From Pseudomonas sp. Seg1 (GTDB taxonomy: Bacteria > Pseudomonadota > Gammaproteobacteria > Pseudomonadales > Pseudomonadaceae): a stretch of 64,000 nt of DNA. Location: NCBI RefSeq assembly GCF_018326005.1, contig NZ_AP021903.1, positions 2,792,001 through 2,856,000 on the forward strand, given 5' to 3'. Within the stretch, counting starts at the first letter, position 1, and every line of letters begins with the position of its first letter. This document shows positions 39,208-48,069 of the stretch, piece after piece. The position numbers and the translations under genes are program-made. Under the pieces are notes generated by a model. That model did not search any database, was not told where the DNA came from, and saw only the letters and a program-made list of their open reading frames with translations.

Positions 39208-39840
39208 ATGAACACTCCAACCTACAACCGCCTCAACAAAGACGACGCCGTAGTGCTGCTGGTCGATCACCAGACCGGTCTGATTTCGCTGGTGCAGGAC
39301 TTCTCGCCGAACGAGTTCAAAAACAACGTGCTGGCGCTGGCCGATCTGGCGAAGTTCTTCGACCTGCCGACCATCCTCACCACCAGTTTCGAACAAGGCC
39401 CGAATGGCCCGCTGGTGCCGGAACTGAAAGAGATGTTCCCGGACGCGCCATACGTCGCTCGCCCTGGCCAGATCAACGCCTGGGACAACGAAGACTTCGT
39501 CAAGGCGATCAAAGCCACCGGTCGCAAGCAGATCATCATCGCCGGTGTGGTGACGGACGTCTGCGTCGCGTTCCCGACATTGTCGGCGCTGGCCGAAGGC
39601 TTTGATGTGTTCGTGGTGACCGATGCCTCCGGCACCTTCAACACCACCGTGCAACAGGCTGCATGGAGTCGCATGACCCAGGCTGGCGCACAGATGATGA
39701 ACTGGTTCTCGGTGGCGTGTGAGCTGCACCGCGACTGGCGCAACGACATTGAAGGGCTGGGTAATCTGCTGTCGCAGCGGATTCCTAACTACCGCAATCT
39801 GATGAACAGCTACTCGGCGCTGACGGCTCAGCAAAAATAA
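39208..39840 (+). CDS. ycaC: YcaC-type isochorismatase-family hydrolase
   Basis: 210 residues. The cysteine hydrolase fold is shown by VLLVDHQTGL near the N-terminus (catalytic Asp), a mid-protein Lys region and VTDVCVAFPT with the nucleophilic Cys. Sequence and length match E. coli YcaC, a multimeric enzyme whose natural substrate is unknown. The ATG is preceded by aaaagga at about 7 bases. The 250 bases upstream separate it from the divergent LuxR gene and should hold its promoter; I saw no clear operator there. It is a single-gene unit, closed by hairpin repeats before the convergent MFS gene. Confidence 0.9.
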   Translation: MNTPTYNRLNKDDAVVLLVDHQTGLISLVQDFSPNEFKNNVLALADLAKFFDLPTILTTSFEQGPNGPLVPELKEMFPDAPYVARPGQINAWDNEDFVKAIKATGRKQIIIAGVVTDVCVAFPTLSALAEGFDVFVVTDASGTFNTTVQQAAWSRMTQAGAQMMNWFSVACELHRDWRNDIEGLGNLLSQRIPNYRNLMNSYSALTAQQK

Positions 39841-39869
39841 GTGGGTGGAGATACCTGTAGATGCGGCAC

Positions 39870-39912
39870 GCTGCGATCTTTTGATCTTTTGCGAAGATCA
39901 AAGGATCGCAGC
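39870..39912. terminator. Long hairpin between convergent genes
   Basis: Arms 39870-39888 and 39894-39912 pair over 19 bases with a single G-T mismatch around a 5-base loop. The segment belongs to a common Pseudomonas intergenic repeat (gatcttttgatctt type). Placed between ycaC and the convergent MFS gene, it can serve as a bidirectional terminator. Confidence 0.6.
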
Positions 39913-39960
39913 CTCGTTTCACTCGACAACTCCTGCAAAATCCCTGAACGACGCGCAAAC

Positions 39961-39989
39961 CTGTGGGAGGGGGCTTGCTCCCACAAGGG
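39961..39989. repeat. REP-type palindrome
   Basis: tgtgggagggggcttgctcccaca forms a short stem (tgggag / ctccca) typical of Pseudomonas REP elements. It overlaps the 3' boundary of the MFS gene. Confidence 0.6.
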
Positions 39990-41234
39990 TTATTCAGCGG
40001 CTCGCATAACGTCTTTTCCCCGCAAGTTCGGCGCCCCACGCAACGTCTCCGGAACCCCCACCCAAAGCAACACAACGGCCACCGCCGCAATCCCCGCCAA
40101 CGTCAGAAACGCAGCGCTATAACCGGCGCCTTGCACGACAAACCCGGCCAGCCCGTTACTCAGTGCCGCACCGAGACCAAACACGGTGGTCAGTGCGCCC
40201 AGGCTGATATTGAAATGACCGGTGCCTTGTGTGAGGTCTTTCACCATGATCGGGAACAACGCGCCGAACAGACCCGCGCCGACGCCATCGAGCATTTGCA
40301 CCGCGACCAGCCAATAGGGATCGTCAGATAACGTGTAGAGCACGCCGCGCAGAGGCAGGATCAGAAAACCCGCCAGCAGCAGGGGTTTGCGTCCCCACTC
40401 ATCGGCTTTGGCACCGACCAGCAGCGCAGCCGGAACCATGACCAGTTGCGCCGCGACGATGCACGCGGACGTCAGTGGCGTGGCCATTTGCAGATTGGTT
40501 TGCGCGAGTTTCTGGCTCACCAGCGGCAGCATCGCAGCATTGGCCAGGTGAAACAGTGCGCAGCAAATGGCAAACAACAAAAGTGGCCGGTTGCTGAGCA
40601 GCACAGACAAACCGGAGGGTTGATGCTTGTCCGCAGTGGGGTCGAGGCCGCGGGCCAGGTCGTGGTCGATGGCATCTGCGCTGACGAAGTGGATGGCGAT
40701 CACGCTGGCGAGTGCCATGGCTGCCATCAAGTAAAACACCGCAACGGGGCCGAACAGATAGGCAAACAGTCCGGCGAGCAAGGCCGCGCAGGCGTTGCCG
40801 GCATGGTTGAAGGTTTCATTGCGCCCGGTGCGCCGGGTGAACGCTCGCGGGCCGGTCATGCCCAGGGTGATCGCGGAAATGGCCGGGGCGAAGATTGAGG
40901 CCGCCGCTGCGCTCAAGGCTTGAGTCAACGCCACCAGAGTGAAGGACGTGACGAAGGGCAGCACCAGGCAACTGCCGGTCACCAGCAGTGCCGCGAGGGC
41001 TATCAGCGCGCGTTTGCTGCGGCTGCTGTCGACCAGTGCGCCGGCCGGTGTCTGGGTGATCAGCGCGGCGATGCCGGCAAGGGTCATGACCACGCCGATA
41101 CTGGCCGGGTCCCAGTGATGCACCGCCAACAGGTAAATCGCCAGGTACGGCCCGAGCCCGTCGCGCACGTCGGCGAGGAAAAAATTGAGGCTGTCCAGTG
41201 ACAGGTTATTGCGGCGATCCAGTTGATTGCTCAC
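39990..41234 (-). CDS. Major facilitator superfamily transporter
   Basis: 414 residues from the GTG at 41234, preceded by tgagg and starting 7 bases after the stop of the upstream sensor kinase. About twelve hydrophobic segments and an MFS_1-type loop (ALVDSSRSKRAL after the second helix) are visible. It is a predicted inner-membrane transporter of unknown substrate, probably an exporter. The tight spacing suggests co-transcription with the hybrid kinase gene, so its expression or cargo may relate to the signal the kinase reads; this is inference. Confidence 0.88.
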   Translation of the reverse strand: MSNQLDRRNNLSLDSLNFFLADVRDGLGPYLAIYLLAVHHWDPASIGVVMTLAGIAALITQTPAGALVDSSRSKRALIALAALLVTGSCLVLPFVTSFTLVALTQALSAAAASIFAPAISAITLGMTGPRAFTRRTGRNETFNHAGNACAALLAGLFAYLFGPVAVFYLMAAMALASVIAIHFVSADAIDHDLARGLDPTADKHQPSGLSVLLSNRPLLLFAICCALFHLANAAMLPLVSQKLAQTNLQMATPLTSACIVAAQLVMVPAALLVGAKADEWGRKPLLLAGFLILPLRGVLYTLSDDPYWLVAVQMLDGVGAGLFGALFPIMVKDLTQGTGHFNISLGALTTVFGLGAALSNGLAGFVVQGAGYSAAFLTLAGIAAVAVVLLWVGVPETLRGAPNLRGKDVMRAAE

Positions 41235-41241
41235 AGCAGCC

Positions 41242-44205
41242 TCACTCGAAATTGGCAGACAGCAGATGGCTGACCCGTGCCACCAGGGTGTCGACGGCAA
41301 ATGGCTTGGTCAGGACTTGCATCCCCGGTCCGAGTTGGCCGCTGCCGATCACGGCATTTTCGGCGTAACCGGTGATGAACAGGGTTTTCAGTTTCGGACG
41401 GATTTCCCGGCCCGCTTCGGCCATTTGCCGGCCGTTCATGCCACCGGGCAAACCGACATCGGTGATGAGCAGGTCGATGTGTACGCGCGATCGCAACGTT
41501 TCAAGGCCTTCGACACTGTCCGCGGCTTCCAGCACGGTGTAGCCGAGCTCGCTGAACACATCCTTGAGCAGCATGCGCACTGTCGGCTCGTCGTCGACGA
41601 TCAATATGGTCTCACCGGCCTTGGCCACCGGCGTAGTGGTGCTGTGGGTGGCGTCTTGGTTTTGCTGCGCCTCACCGCGATAACGCGGCAAGTAAATGCA
41701 CATCGTCGTGCCTTGCCCGACTTGCGAGTGCACGCGCACTTGACCGCCGGATTGCTTGGTGAACCCGTAGATCATCGACAGCCCCAGGCCGGTGCCCTGG
41801 CCGAGCGGTTTGGTGGTGAAAAACGGGTCGAAAGCCTTGGCGATGACTTCGGCGCTCATGCCGGTGCCAGTGTCGGTGACGCAGAGGCACAGGTACTCGC
41901 CTTCAGGCATATCGAGGGTTCGGGCAGATTCGAGCGCAATGGATCGATTGGACGTTTCAACGGTGATGCGCCCGCCATCTGGCATCGCGTCGCGGGCGTT
42001 GATGCACAGATTGAGCAGGGCGTTTTCCAGCTGACTGGCGTCAACCAGCGCCGGCCACAGATCGGGTGCCGCCAGCGTCTGCAAGCGAATGCTCGGGCCG
42101 ACGGTGCGCTGGATCAACTCGGTCATCCCGACAATCAGTGTGTTGACGTCGGTCGGACGCGGATCGAGCGTCTGCCGTCGGGAGAAGGCCAGAAGTCGAT
42201 GGGTCAGGGCGGCCGCACGGCGGGTCGCGCCTTGAGCAGTGGCCATGTACTTGTCGACGTCCTTCAGGCGACCCTGCGCGATGCGTTTTTCCACCAGCTC
42301 CAGCGCGGCCGAAATGCCGGCCAGCAGGTTGTTGAAGTCATGGGCGAGGCCGCCGGTCAACTGGCCGACCGCTTCCATCTTCTGCGACTGTCGCAGTTTT
42401 TCTTCGGCTTGCATGAGATCGGCGGTGCGCGCCAACACACGTTGTTCGAGGGTGTCGTTGAGCGCGCGCAAGGCTGCGTTGGCACGGTCACGTTCGGCCT
42501 CGACATTGCGCCGGTCTTCGACATCGATAAGTACGCCGGGGAAGCGCAACGGGGTACCGTCGTCGGCGCATTCGACGCGGCCGTTGGCTTCGATCCAGTT
42601 GTATTTCCCATCGGCGCCGCGCACTCGGTACTGATGCGAGTAGGCGCCGCCACGGGCAATTGCCGCCGTGATCGCGCCGGTGAGTCCAGCCTGATCATCG
42701 GGGTGTACGGTCATCACCACTTGTTCCAGGCTCAGGCCTTCGCGACCCAGCGCCGGGTCGAGGTTGAACACCCGGGCAAAGCCTTCGTCCACGGCGAAGC
42801 GATTACTCGGCAGGTCCCAGTGCCAAGTACCGATAATGGCGCCGGCGGCGAGGGCAAGTTGCACACGCTCGACGTTTTCCCGGGCGACGGCTTCGCTGAT
42901 CCGCAGTCGCTCTTCGGCGTCGCGGCGTGCGGTGACGTCGCTGAAAAAGATAGCAATCTGACGATCTGCCGGGTCACCGACGCGCACCGCCCGCACGTCG
43001 AACCAGCGCTCGAAGGTGTTGGCGTAGTTCTCGAAGTTCGCCGGTTCACCGGTCTTGGCAACGTGCCCGTAAGTCTCGAACCAGAACTTCTCCAGATTTG
43101 GCGCAAACTCGGTCACCCATTTGCCGCGCAGGTTGACGCCGCACTGACGCTCAAATGCCGGGTTGGCCTCGACGAAGAAGTAATCCACCGGGCGGTCGTC
43201 GGCGTCGAATTTGACTTTGACGATGGCGAAGGCCGCTTCGATGGTTTCCAGAATGGTGCTAAAGCGTTCCTCGCTCAGGCGCAGTGCGGTTTCGGCACTG
43301 CGCGAGCGGGTCAGGTCGAGCATTGCGCCGATCATGCGTTCGGCCTGGCCGTCGGCGTTGCGGATCACGTGGCCGCGGTCGAGCACCTCGGCGTAGGAAC
43401 CGTCCTCGCAGCGGAAGCGATACTCGGCGCTCCAGGTCGAACCTTTTCCGTCAATCGTTGAGCGGATCGAGGTCCTGACGCTATCGCGATCCTGTGGGTG
43501 GATCTGCGCGAAGCGCCAATCGATGCTCGGGTCAATGGCGGCCGGCGGGAATCCGTAAGCCTGTTGCAGCGCTTCGTTCCAGACAATCTGTCCGCTTTGC
43601 AAATCCCAGTCCCAGACCGCATCGCGAGTCGCTTTGACCGCCAGGCGATAGCGCTCTTGAGTGTCGAAGAGCGCACGGCCGGCCAGATGTTCACCGGTGC
43701 GGTCACGCAGGATTTTCACGAAACCCAGATGTGTTTGATCGTTAGCGTACAGCGGCATCAGTTCGCCTGACGCCCAGAACAATTGGCCATCCTTGCGCAG
43801 GTGCCAACGTTCATCGGAGGCGCGTCCCTCCAGCAGCGCGCGCTGCATTTCCAGCGCTATACGGCCAGCGGCACGATCCGCCGGGGTGAAAAAGCGCTCG
43901 GCGCTGTGGCCGAGCATTTCCTCGGCCGTCCAGCCCATGACATTGACGGCGCCTGAGTTCCATTCGGTGATGGTGCCCTGCGGGTCGGTAACGACCATGG
44001 CGAAATCGATCGCGCACTCGAAGATCGCTCGCTGGCGTGCCTCGCTGCTGGCCAGCGCCGCTCGGCTGGCGGAGAGTTGCGTAGCCAGATCGTGCGGAAC
44101 ACAGGCGTCTGGCGAAGGCAATACGGCACTTTCGAGCGCCTGGCGCAGGCGCAGAACCTCAGCTTCAAGCGCCTCACGAGTAAGATCTTTCAGGGTTTCC
44201 ACCAC
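41242..44205 (-). CDS. Multi-PAS hybrid sensor histidine kinase with receiver domain
   Basis: 987 residues from a GTG at 44205. After a short coiled segment come four PAS/PAC-type domains (about 60-180, 190-310, 315-440, 455-580), a HisKA domain with phosphoacceptor His622 in GGLAHDFNNLLAG, a HATPase_c domain (NLCINARDAMPDGG; DTGTGMS; GTGLGLSMIYGF) and a C-terminal receiver with Asp916 in LLITDVGLPGG. There is no transmembrane segment, so it is a soluble kinase sensing an internal signal. The closing receiver makes it a hybrid that may pass phosphate to a separate partner; no response regulator or HPt gene is adjacent. The MFS gene follows after 7 bases. Confidence 0.93.
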   Translation of the reverse strand: MVETLKDLTREALEAEVLRLRQALESAVLPSPDACVPHDLATQLSASRAALASSEARQRAIFECAIDFAMVVTDPQGTITEWNSGAVNVMGWTAEEMLGHSAERFFTPADRAAGRIALEMQRALLEGRASDERWHLRKDGQLFWASGELMPLYANDQTHLGFVKILRDRTGEHLAGRALFDTQERYRLAVKATRDAVWDWDLQSGQIVWNEALQQAYGFPPAAIDPSIDWRFAQIHPQDRDSVRTSIRSTIDGKGSTWSAEYRFRCEDGSYAEVLDRGHVIRNADGQAERMIGAMLDLTRSRSAETALRLSEERFSTILETIEAAFAIVKVKFDADDRPVDYFFVEANPAFERQCGVNLRGKWVTEFAPNLEKFWFETYGHVAKTGEPANFENYANTFERWFDVRAVRVGDPADRQIAIFFSDVTARRDAEERLRISEAVARENVERVQLALAAGAIIGTWHWDLPSNRFAVDEGFARVFNLDPALGREGLSLEQVVMTVHPDDQAGLTGAITAAIARGGAYSHQYRVRGADGKYNWIEANGRVECADDGTPLRFPGVLIDVEDRRNVEAERDRANAALRALNDTLEQRVLARTADLMQAEEKLRQSQKMEAVGQLTGGLAHDFNNLLAGISAALELVEKRIAQGRLKDVDKYMATAQGATRRAAALTHRLLAFSRRQTLDPRPTDVNTLIVGMTELIQRTVGPSIRLQTLAAPDLWPALVDASQLENALLNLCINARDAMPDGGRITVETSNRSIALESARTLDMPEGEYLCLCVTDTGTGMSAEVIAKAFDPFFTTKPLGQGTGLGLSMIYGFTKQSGGQVRVHSQVGQGTTMCIYLPRYRGEAQQNQDATHSTTTPVAKAGETILIVDDEPTVRMLLKDVFSELGYTVLEAADSVEGLETLRSRVHIDLLITDVGLPGGMNGRQMAEAGREIRPKLKTLFITGYAENAVIGSGQLGPGMQVLTKPFAVDTLVARVSHLLSANFE

Positions 44206-44307
44206 TCATGCCTTATTGATTTTTGTGGCAAACGAACACTACGGGTCACTCATTGACACGGCGCCTCATGCTTAAGTTGCAGCCGTGAAGCGCGGCGCAG
44301 CCTGATC

Positions 44308-45846
44308 TCAAAACGACTGCCCGTTATCCAGCCTGTCGAGCAGCCCCTGGCCCCGTTGCCAAAGGGCCTGTTGCTTGTCCGCGGGCATGCGGTCGAGGTT
44401 TTTGTAGAGCATGCCCATGCGTTGATTGCTGCGCAGCACATCGCCGTGGCGCATGAGGAAATGCCAGTACAGCGCATTGAACGGGCAGGCGTTATCCGTG
44501 GTGCTTTCGCTGACCTTGTAGACGCAATCGCGACAGTAATCGGACATCCGCTTGATGTACTGACCGCTGGCGCAGTAGGGCTTGGAACCGAGATAACCGG
44601 CGTCGGCATGCATAACCATGCCCAACGTGTTCGGCAGCTCGACCCAGTCGAAGGCGTCCATGTAAATGGCCAGATACCACTCGCAGATCTGCTTCGGCGC
44701 GATGCCGGTCAGCAAAGCGAAGTTGCCGGTGACCATCAGTCGCTGAATGTGGTGGGCATAGGCGTGTTTCAGGCTTTGACCGATCGCCTGGCGCATGCAG
44801 TTCATCTGCGTGTCGCCGGTCCAGTAGAACTCCGGCAAGGGTCTTTGGTTACCGAATGCATTGCCTTCGGCGTAGTCGGGCATCTTCAGCCAATACACAC
44901 CCCGCACGTATTCCCGCCAGCCGATCAATTGCCGAATGAAGCCTTCGGCGGCATTCAGGGCGACGCTGCCCGACCAATAGGCGGCCTCTACGTCACTGCA
45001 CAACTGGCGCAGATCGAGCAGCCCGATGTTCAGCGCAGCACTGATCCGTGCATGGAACAGAAACGGTTCGTCGCTGGCCATGGCGTCCTGGTAATCGCCG
45101 AAACCGGCCAGACCGAAATCCACGAAGTATTCCCAGAGGGCTTGGGCATCGGCGTGTGTCACCGGGTAATTGAAATCCTCCACGGAACCGTAGTGGCTGG
45201 CGAAACGCTCTTTCACCAGCGCGATCACTTCAACGGTGATGGAGTCTGCGCAGAAGTTGAGCGGGTAGGGCGGCTTGACGCCTTTGGGCAGTGACTTGCG
45301 GTTGTCGGCATCGAAATTCCATGCGCCGCCCACCGGGCTGCCGTCGCCGTTGAGCAACAGGCGACTCTTGCGCCGCATCTCGCGGTAGAAGAACTCCATG
45401 CGCAGCTGTTTTTTGCCGGCAGCCCAATCTGCGAACTCGCCGCGTGAGCAGAGAAAGCGGCTGTCACTGTGCCAATGGATCGCCAGACCACACTCGCGCA
45501 GCGATTGCTCCAGACGCCAGTCGCCGGTTTCGCTCAGGTGCACTTCGTCTGGCCGTAAAAGCGCATGCCAGCGCTGCAACTCGCTTGGCACGGCGCCGGT
45601 ATTTTCAGGGTCGTCGAGGCGGGCGTACTGCACCCGAAAACCCTGGCTGCGCAACGTTTCGGCAAAGTGCCGCATGGCGCTGAACACCAGCACGATTTTT
45701 TGCGGGTGATGAGGCACGTGGCTGGCTTCCTCCATCACCTCGACCAGCAGAACGGTATCGCGTTCGCGATCCAGCCCCTGCAACGAGGCGAGATCGAAAG
45801 ATAACTGGTCACCGAGGACCAGGCACAGCCGGTGGGTTGCTTTCAT
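44308..45846 (-). CDS. phrB: Iron-sulfur (6-4) photolyase, PhrB/FeS-BCP type
   Basis: 512 residues. The N-terminal Rossmann-like domain (CLVLGDQLS) and C-terminal FAD-binding helical domain match the FeS bacterial cryptochrome/photolyase family. Cys350, Cys438, Cys441 and Cys454 (in DYCRDC and NACPFNALYW) sit at the same positions as the four [4Fe-4S] ligands known in Agrobacterium PhrB. The enzyme repairs (6-4) pyrimidine photoproducts in DNA with light, using FAD and a ribolumazine-type antenna. The ATG start (MKATHRL) has no strong ribosome-binding site. It is transcribed alone; the flanking gaps are about 100 bases and contain nothing I can name. Confidence 0.93.
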   Translation of the reverse strand: MKATHRLCLVLGDQLSFDLASLQGLDRERDTVLLVEVMEEASHVPHHPQKIVLVFSAMRHFAETLRSQGFRVQYARLDDPENTGAVPSELQRWHALLRPDEVHLSETGDWRLEQSLRECGLAIHWHSDSRFLCSRGEFADWAAGKKQLRMEFFYREMRRKSRLLLNGDGSPVGGAWNFDADNRKSLPKGVKPPYPLNFCADSITVEVIALVKERFASHYGSVEDFNYPVTHADAQALWEYFVDFGLAGFGDYQDAMASDEPFLFHARISAALNIGLLDLRQLCSDVEAAYWSGSVALNAAEGFIRQLIGWREYVRGVYWLKMPDYAEGNAFGNQRPLPEFYWTGDTQMNCMRQAIGQSLKHAYAHHIQRLMVTGNFALLTGIAPKQICEWYLAIYMDAFDWVELPNTLGMVMHADAGYLGSKPYCASGQYIKRMSDYCRDCVYKVSESTTDNACPFNALYWHFLMRHGDVLRSNQRMGMLYKNLDRMPADKQQALWQRGQGLLDRLDNGQSF

Positions 45847-45949
45847 TCGAACGGATTCAGCTTGATGAGAGGCAAAGGAGAAGCCAGTGGTTTAGGAACC
45901 TTTGTTCAGATAGTTGTACGGAATTGTGTTTTTGTATAGGTTTTTTTGA

Positions 45950-47074
45950 TCAGCCGGGATACGTCGGGTAGTCGACGTAACCTTCGGCGTTGCCGCCGTA
46001 AACCGTGGCCGGGTTGAGGGCATTCAGCGGCCAGTCGTTGGCGATTCGCGCGGGCAGATCCGGGTTGGCCATGAACGGTCGACCGAAGGCCACCAAGTCG
46101 GCGAGGCCGGAGTCGAGTAATCGCGCCCCGGATTCGGCGTTGTAGCGCCCGGCGTAGATGATCGCGCCGCTGAAGGTTTCGCGTACTGCTTGGCGGAAGG
46201 TTTGCGGCATGGCGGGCGCATCGTCCCAATCGGCTTCGGCGATAGACAGATAAGCAATGCCGACCGCTTCGAGGATTTTGATCGCTTCGATATAGGTGGT
46301 GTGTGGGTCTTCCTCGACCATACCCAGATACGTCCGCGCTTCATCGGTGGTGGTGAAAAGCGGGGCGAAACGCACGCCGACTTTTTCCTTGCCGATGCAC
46401 TCCGCCACACCCGCGACTACTTCGCGGAGAAAACGCAGGCGGTTTTGTAACGAACCACCGTACAGATCGGTGCGCAGATTGCTGTGGGCGGAGATGAACT
46501 GGTTGACCAGGTAGCCGTTGGCGCAGTGCAGTTCGATGCCGTCGAAGCCGGCGTCCATCGCATTGCGCGCGGCCTGAATATAGAGCTGGACCAGTTCCTG
46601 AACCTCGTCGGTGCTCAGCGCTCGCGGTGCCGATGGCGGCACCAGCTCGCCTTTGCCGGGCGCGGTTTCGATGAACACGCTGACCCGATCGGTGGCGACG
46701 GCAGATGCCGAAACCGGCGCTGCGCCACCCGGTTGCAAGGCGCTGTGGGACACGCGGCCGACGTGCCAGAGTTGGGCAAAGATGACGCCGTCGACCGCAT
46801 GCACGGCGTCGGTGACTTTGCGCCATCCGGCAATTTGCTCCGGTGTGTAAATGCCGGGTGTCCAGGCGTAACCCTGGCCACGCGGTTCGATCTGCGTGCC
46901 CTCGGTCACCAGTAAACCGGCGCCGGCGCGCTGCTGGTAATACTCGGCCATCAGTTCATTGGCGATGTTCCCCGGTTGGGTGCTGCGCTGGCGGGTGAGT
47001 GGTGGCAGGACAATACGGTTTTTCAGGGTGTGCAGGCCTAGCTTGGCGGGAGTGAAGTAAAGGCTGTTGTTCAT
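45950..47074 (-). CDS. nemA: Old Yellow Enzyme-type flavin reductase (N-ethylmaleimide reductase-like)
   Basis: 374 residues, normal for classical OYE proteins. A TIM barrel binds FMN, and substrate-binding His183 and Asn186 lie in LHCANGYLVNQF. The active-site region LPPLTRQRS near the N-terminus and the phosphate-binding AFGRPFMANPDL near the C-terminus are present. It reduces alpha,beta-unsaturated carbonyls, nitro compounds and similar electrophiles with NAD(P)H. The ATG at 47074 is preceded by aagg. A 15-bp operator at 47099-47113, also found twice around the nearby TetR gene, strongly suggests control by that NemR-like repressor, as in E. coli nemRA. Confidence 0.93.
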   Translation of the reverse strand: MNNSLYFTPAKLGLHTLKNRIVLPPLTRQRSTQPGNIANELMAEYYQQRAGAGLLVTEGTQIEPRGQGYAWTPGIYTPEQIAGWRKVTDAVHAVDGVIFAQLWHVGRVSHSALQPGGAAPVSASAVATDRVSVFIETAPGKGELVPPSAPRALSTDEVQELVQLYIQAARNAMDAGFDGIELHCANGYLVNQFISAHSNLRTDLYGGSLQNRLRFLREVVAGVAECIGKEKVGVRFAPLFTTTDEARTYLGMVEEDPHTTYIEAIKILEAVGIAYLSIAEADWDDAPAMPQTFRQAVRETFSGAIIYAGRYNAESGARLLDSGLADLVAFGRPFMANPDLPARIANDWPLNALNPATVYGGNAEGYVDYPTYPG

Positions 47075-47098
47075 GGGGAACCTTGTGGAGGGACTTAT

Positions 47099-47113
47099 TA
47101 GACCAGTCGTCTA
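47099..47113. promoter_or_regulatory. NemR-type operator 1 (upstream of nemA)
   Basis: tagaccagtcgtcta, an imperfect palindrome (TAGAC...GTCTA) centred 32 bases before the nemA start. It is identical to operator 2 and resembles the E. coli NemR box. Confidence 0.8.
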
Positions 47114-47181
47114 TTGAGCGGATGAAAAAAAACGCCGTGCGGCACGCGCACGGCGTTCGGATGGCTTTTACGGGGCAGGCG

Positions 47182-47859
47182 TCAGCCGAGCATCTTCAAC
47201 AGTTTCTCGGCCACAGCGGCGGAACTGGCCGGGTTCTGGCCGGTGACCAGTTGGCCATCGGCGACTACATGCACCTGCCAGTCAGCGACTTTGGAGTAGC
47301 GTCCGCCGAGGCGCTGAAACTCGTCTTCGATCAGGAACGGCACAACGTCCGTCAAGCCGACAGCCGCCTCTTCCGAGTTGGTGAAACCGGTGACTTCGCG
47401 GTGCTGGATCAACGGATTTCCTTGAGCATTCACAACGTGACGCAGCACGCCCGGCGCATGGCAGACGAAACCGTGTGGCTTGTTGCTGCGGTCGAAGGCT
47501 TCGATCAGGGCGATCGATTGCGCGTCTTCGGCCAGATCCCACAGCGGGCCGTGGCCACCTGGATAGAACACGGCATCGAAATCATCTGCGCTCACCTCGG
47601 CCAGACGCCCGGTATTGGCCAATGCCTGTTGGGCTGCCGGGTCTTGGCGGAAGCGGTCGGTCTCGGCGGTCTGCGCGTCGGGCTCATCACTTTTCGGATC
47701 GAGCGGTGGCTGGCCGCCGGCTGGCGAGACCAGGGTGACGTCGGCACCGGCGTCCTTGAAGGCGTAGTAGGGGGCGGCGAATTCTTCCAGCCAGAAGCCG
47801 GTTTTCTTGCCGGTGTTGCCGAGTTGATCGTGCGAAGTCAGAACCATCAAGATTTTCAT
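47182..47859 (-). CDS. DJ-1/PfpI-family protein (class I glutamine amidotransferase-like, Hsp31/glyoxalase III type)
   Basis: 225 residues from the ATG at 47859, preceded by aggg. The nucleophile elbow GFVCHAPG gives Cys133-His134, and Glu25 (WLEEF) completes the usual set for Hsp31-like glyoxalase III / type 1 amidotransferase-like proteins. Such proteins convert methylglyoxal to lactate without glutathione or act as protein deglycases or chaperones; which applies here cannot be told from sequence. An operator identical to that of nemA lies about 100 bases upstream, in the region shared with the divergent nemR. In E. coli NemR also controls a glyoxalase (gloA), so carbonyl detoxification is a sensible role. 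Confidence 0.85.
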   Translation of the reverse strand: MKILMVLTSHDQLGNTGKKTGFWLEEFAAPYYAFKDAGADVTLVSPAGGQPPLDPKSDEPDAQTAETDRFRQDPAAQQALANTGRLAEVSADDFDAVFYPGGHGPLWDLAEDAQSIALIEAFDRSNKPHGFVCHAPGVLRHVVNAQGNPLIQHREVTGFTNSEEAAVGLTDVVPFLIEDEFQRLGGRYSKVADWQVHVVADGQLVTGQNPASSAAVAEKLLKMLG

Positions 47860-47958
47860 AGAGCACCCTGGGGTTGATCGAGTGGCGTCGCTGCACAACG
47901 GATTTGCACAGCGACGACACCGGAAGATTGCATGTCGGAGCGCAGCATAGTTTCCAAT

Positions 47959-47973
47959 TAGACCAGTCGTCTA
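47959..47973. promoter_or_regulatory. NemR-type operator 2 (between the DJ-1 gene and nemR)
   Basis: tagaccagtcgtcta, identical over all 15 bases to operator 1. It lies about 100 bases before the DJ-1-family start and 97 bases before the nemR start. Confidence 0.8.
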
Positions 47974-48033
47974 GTAATTTTTTAGCCGAAGCTTTTTCAG
48001 TGACAGGTGTGGCAAACTTCCGTTCCTCTGAAA

Positions 48034-48048
48034 TAAACGACTGGTCTA
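48034..48048. promoter_or_regulatory. NemR-type operator 3 (upstream of nemR)
   Basis: taaacgactggtcta matches the reverse complement of operators 1 and 2 at 14 of 15 bases. It ends 21 bases before the nemR ATG, consistent with autorepression. Confidence 0.75.
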
Positions 48049-48069
48049 TTGCCTGGTATTTTGTGCCCC

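Noticed and set aside
41227..43461. A 744-codon plus-strand open frame opposite the sensor kinase
   Set aside because: It lies wholly antisense to an intact, domain-complete kinase gene and has no family features.
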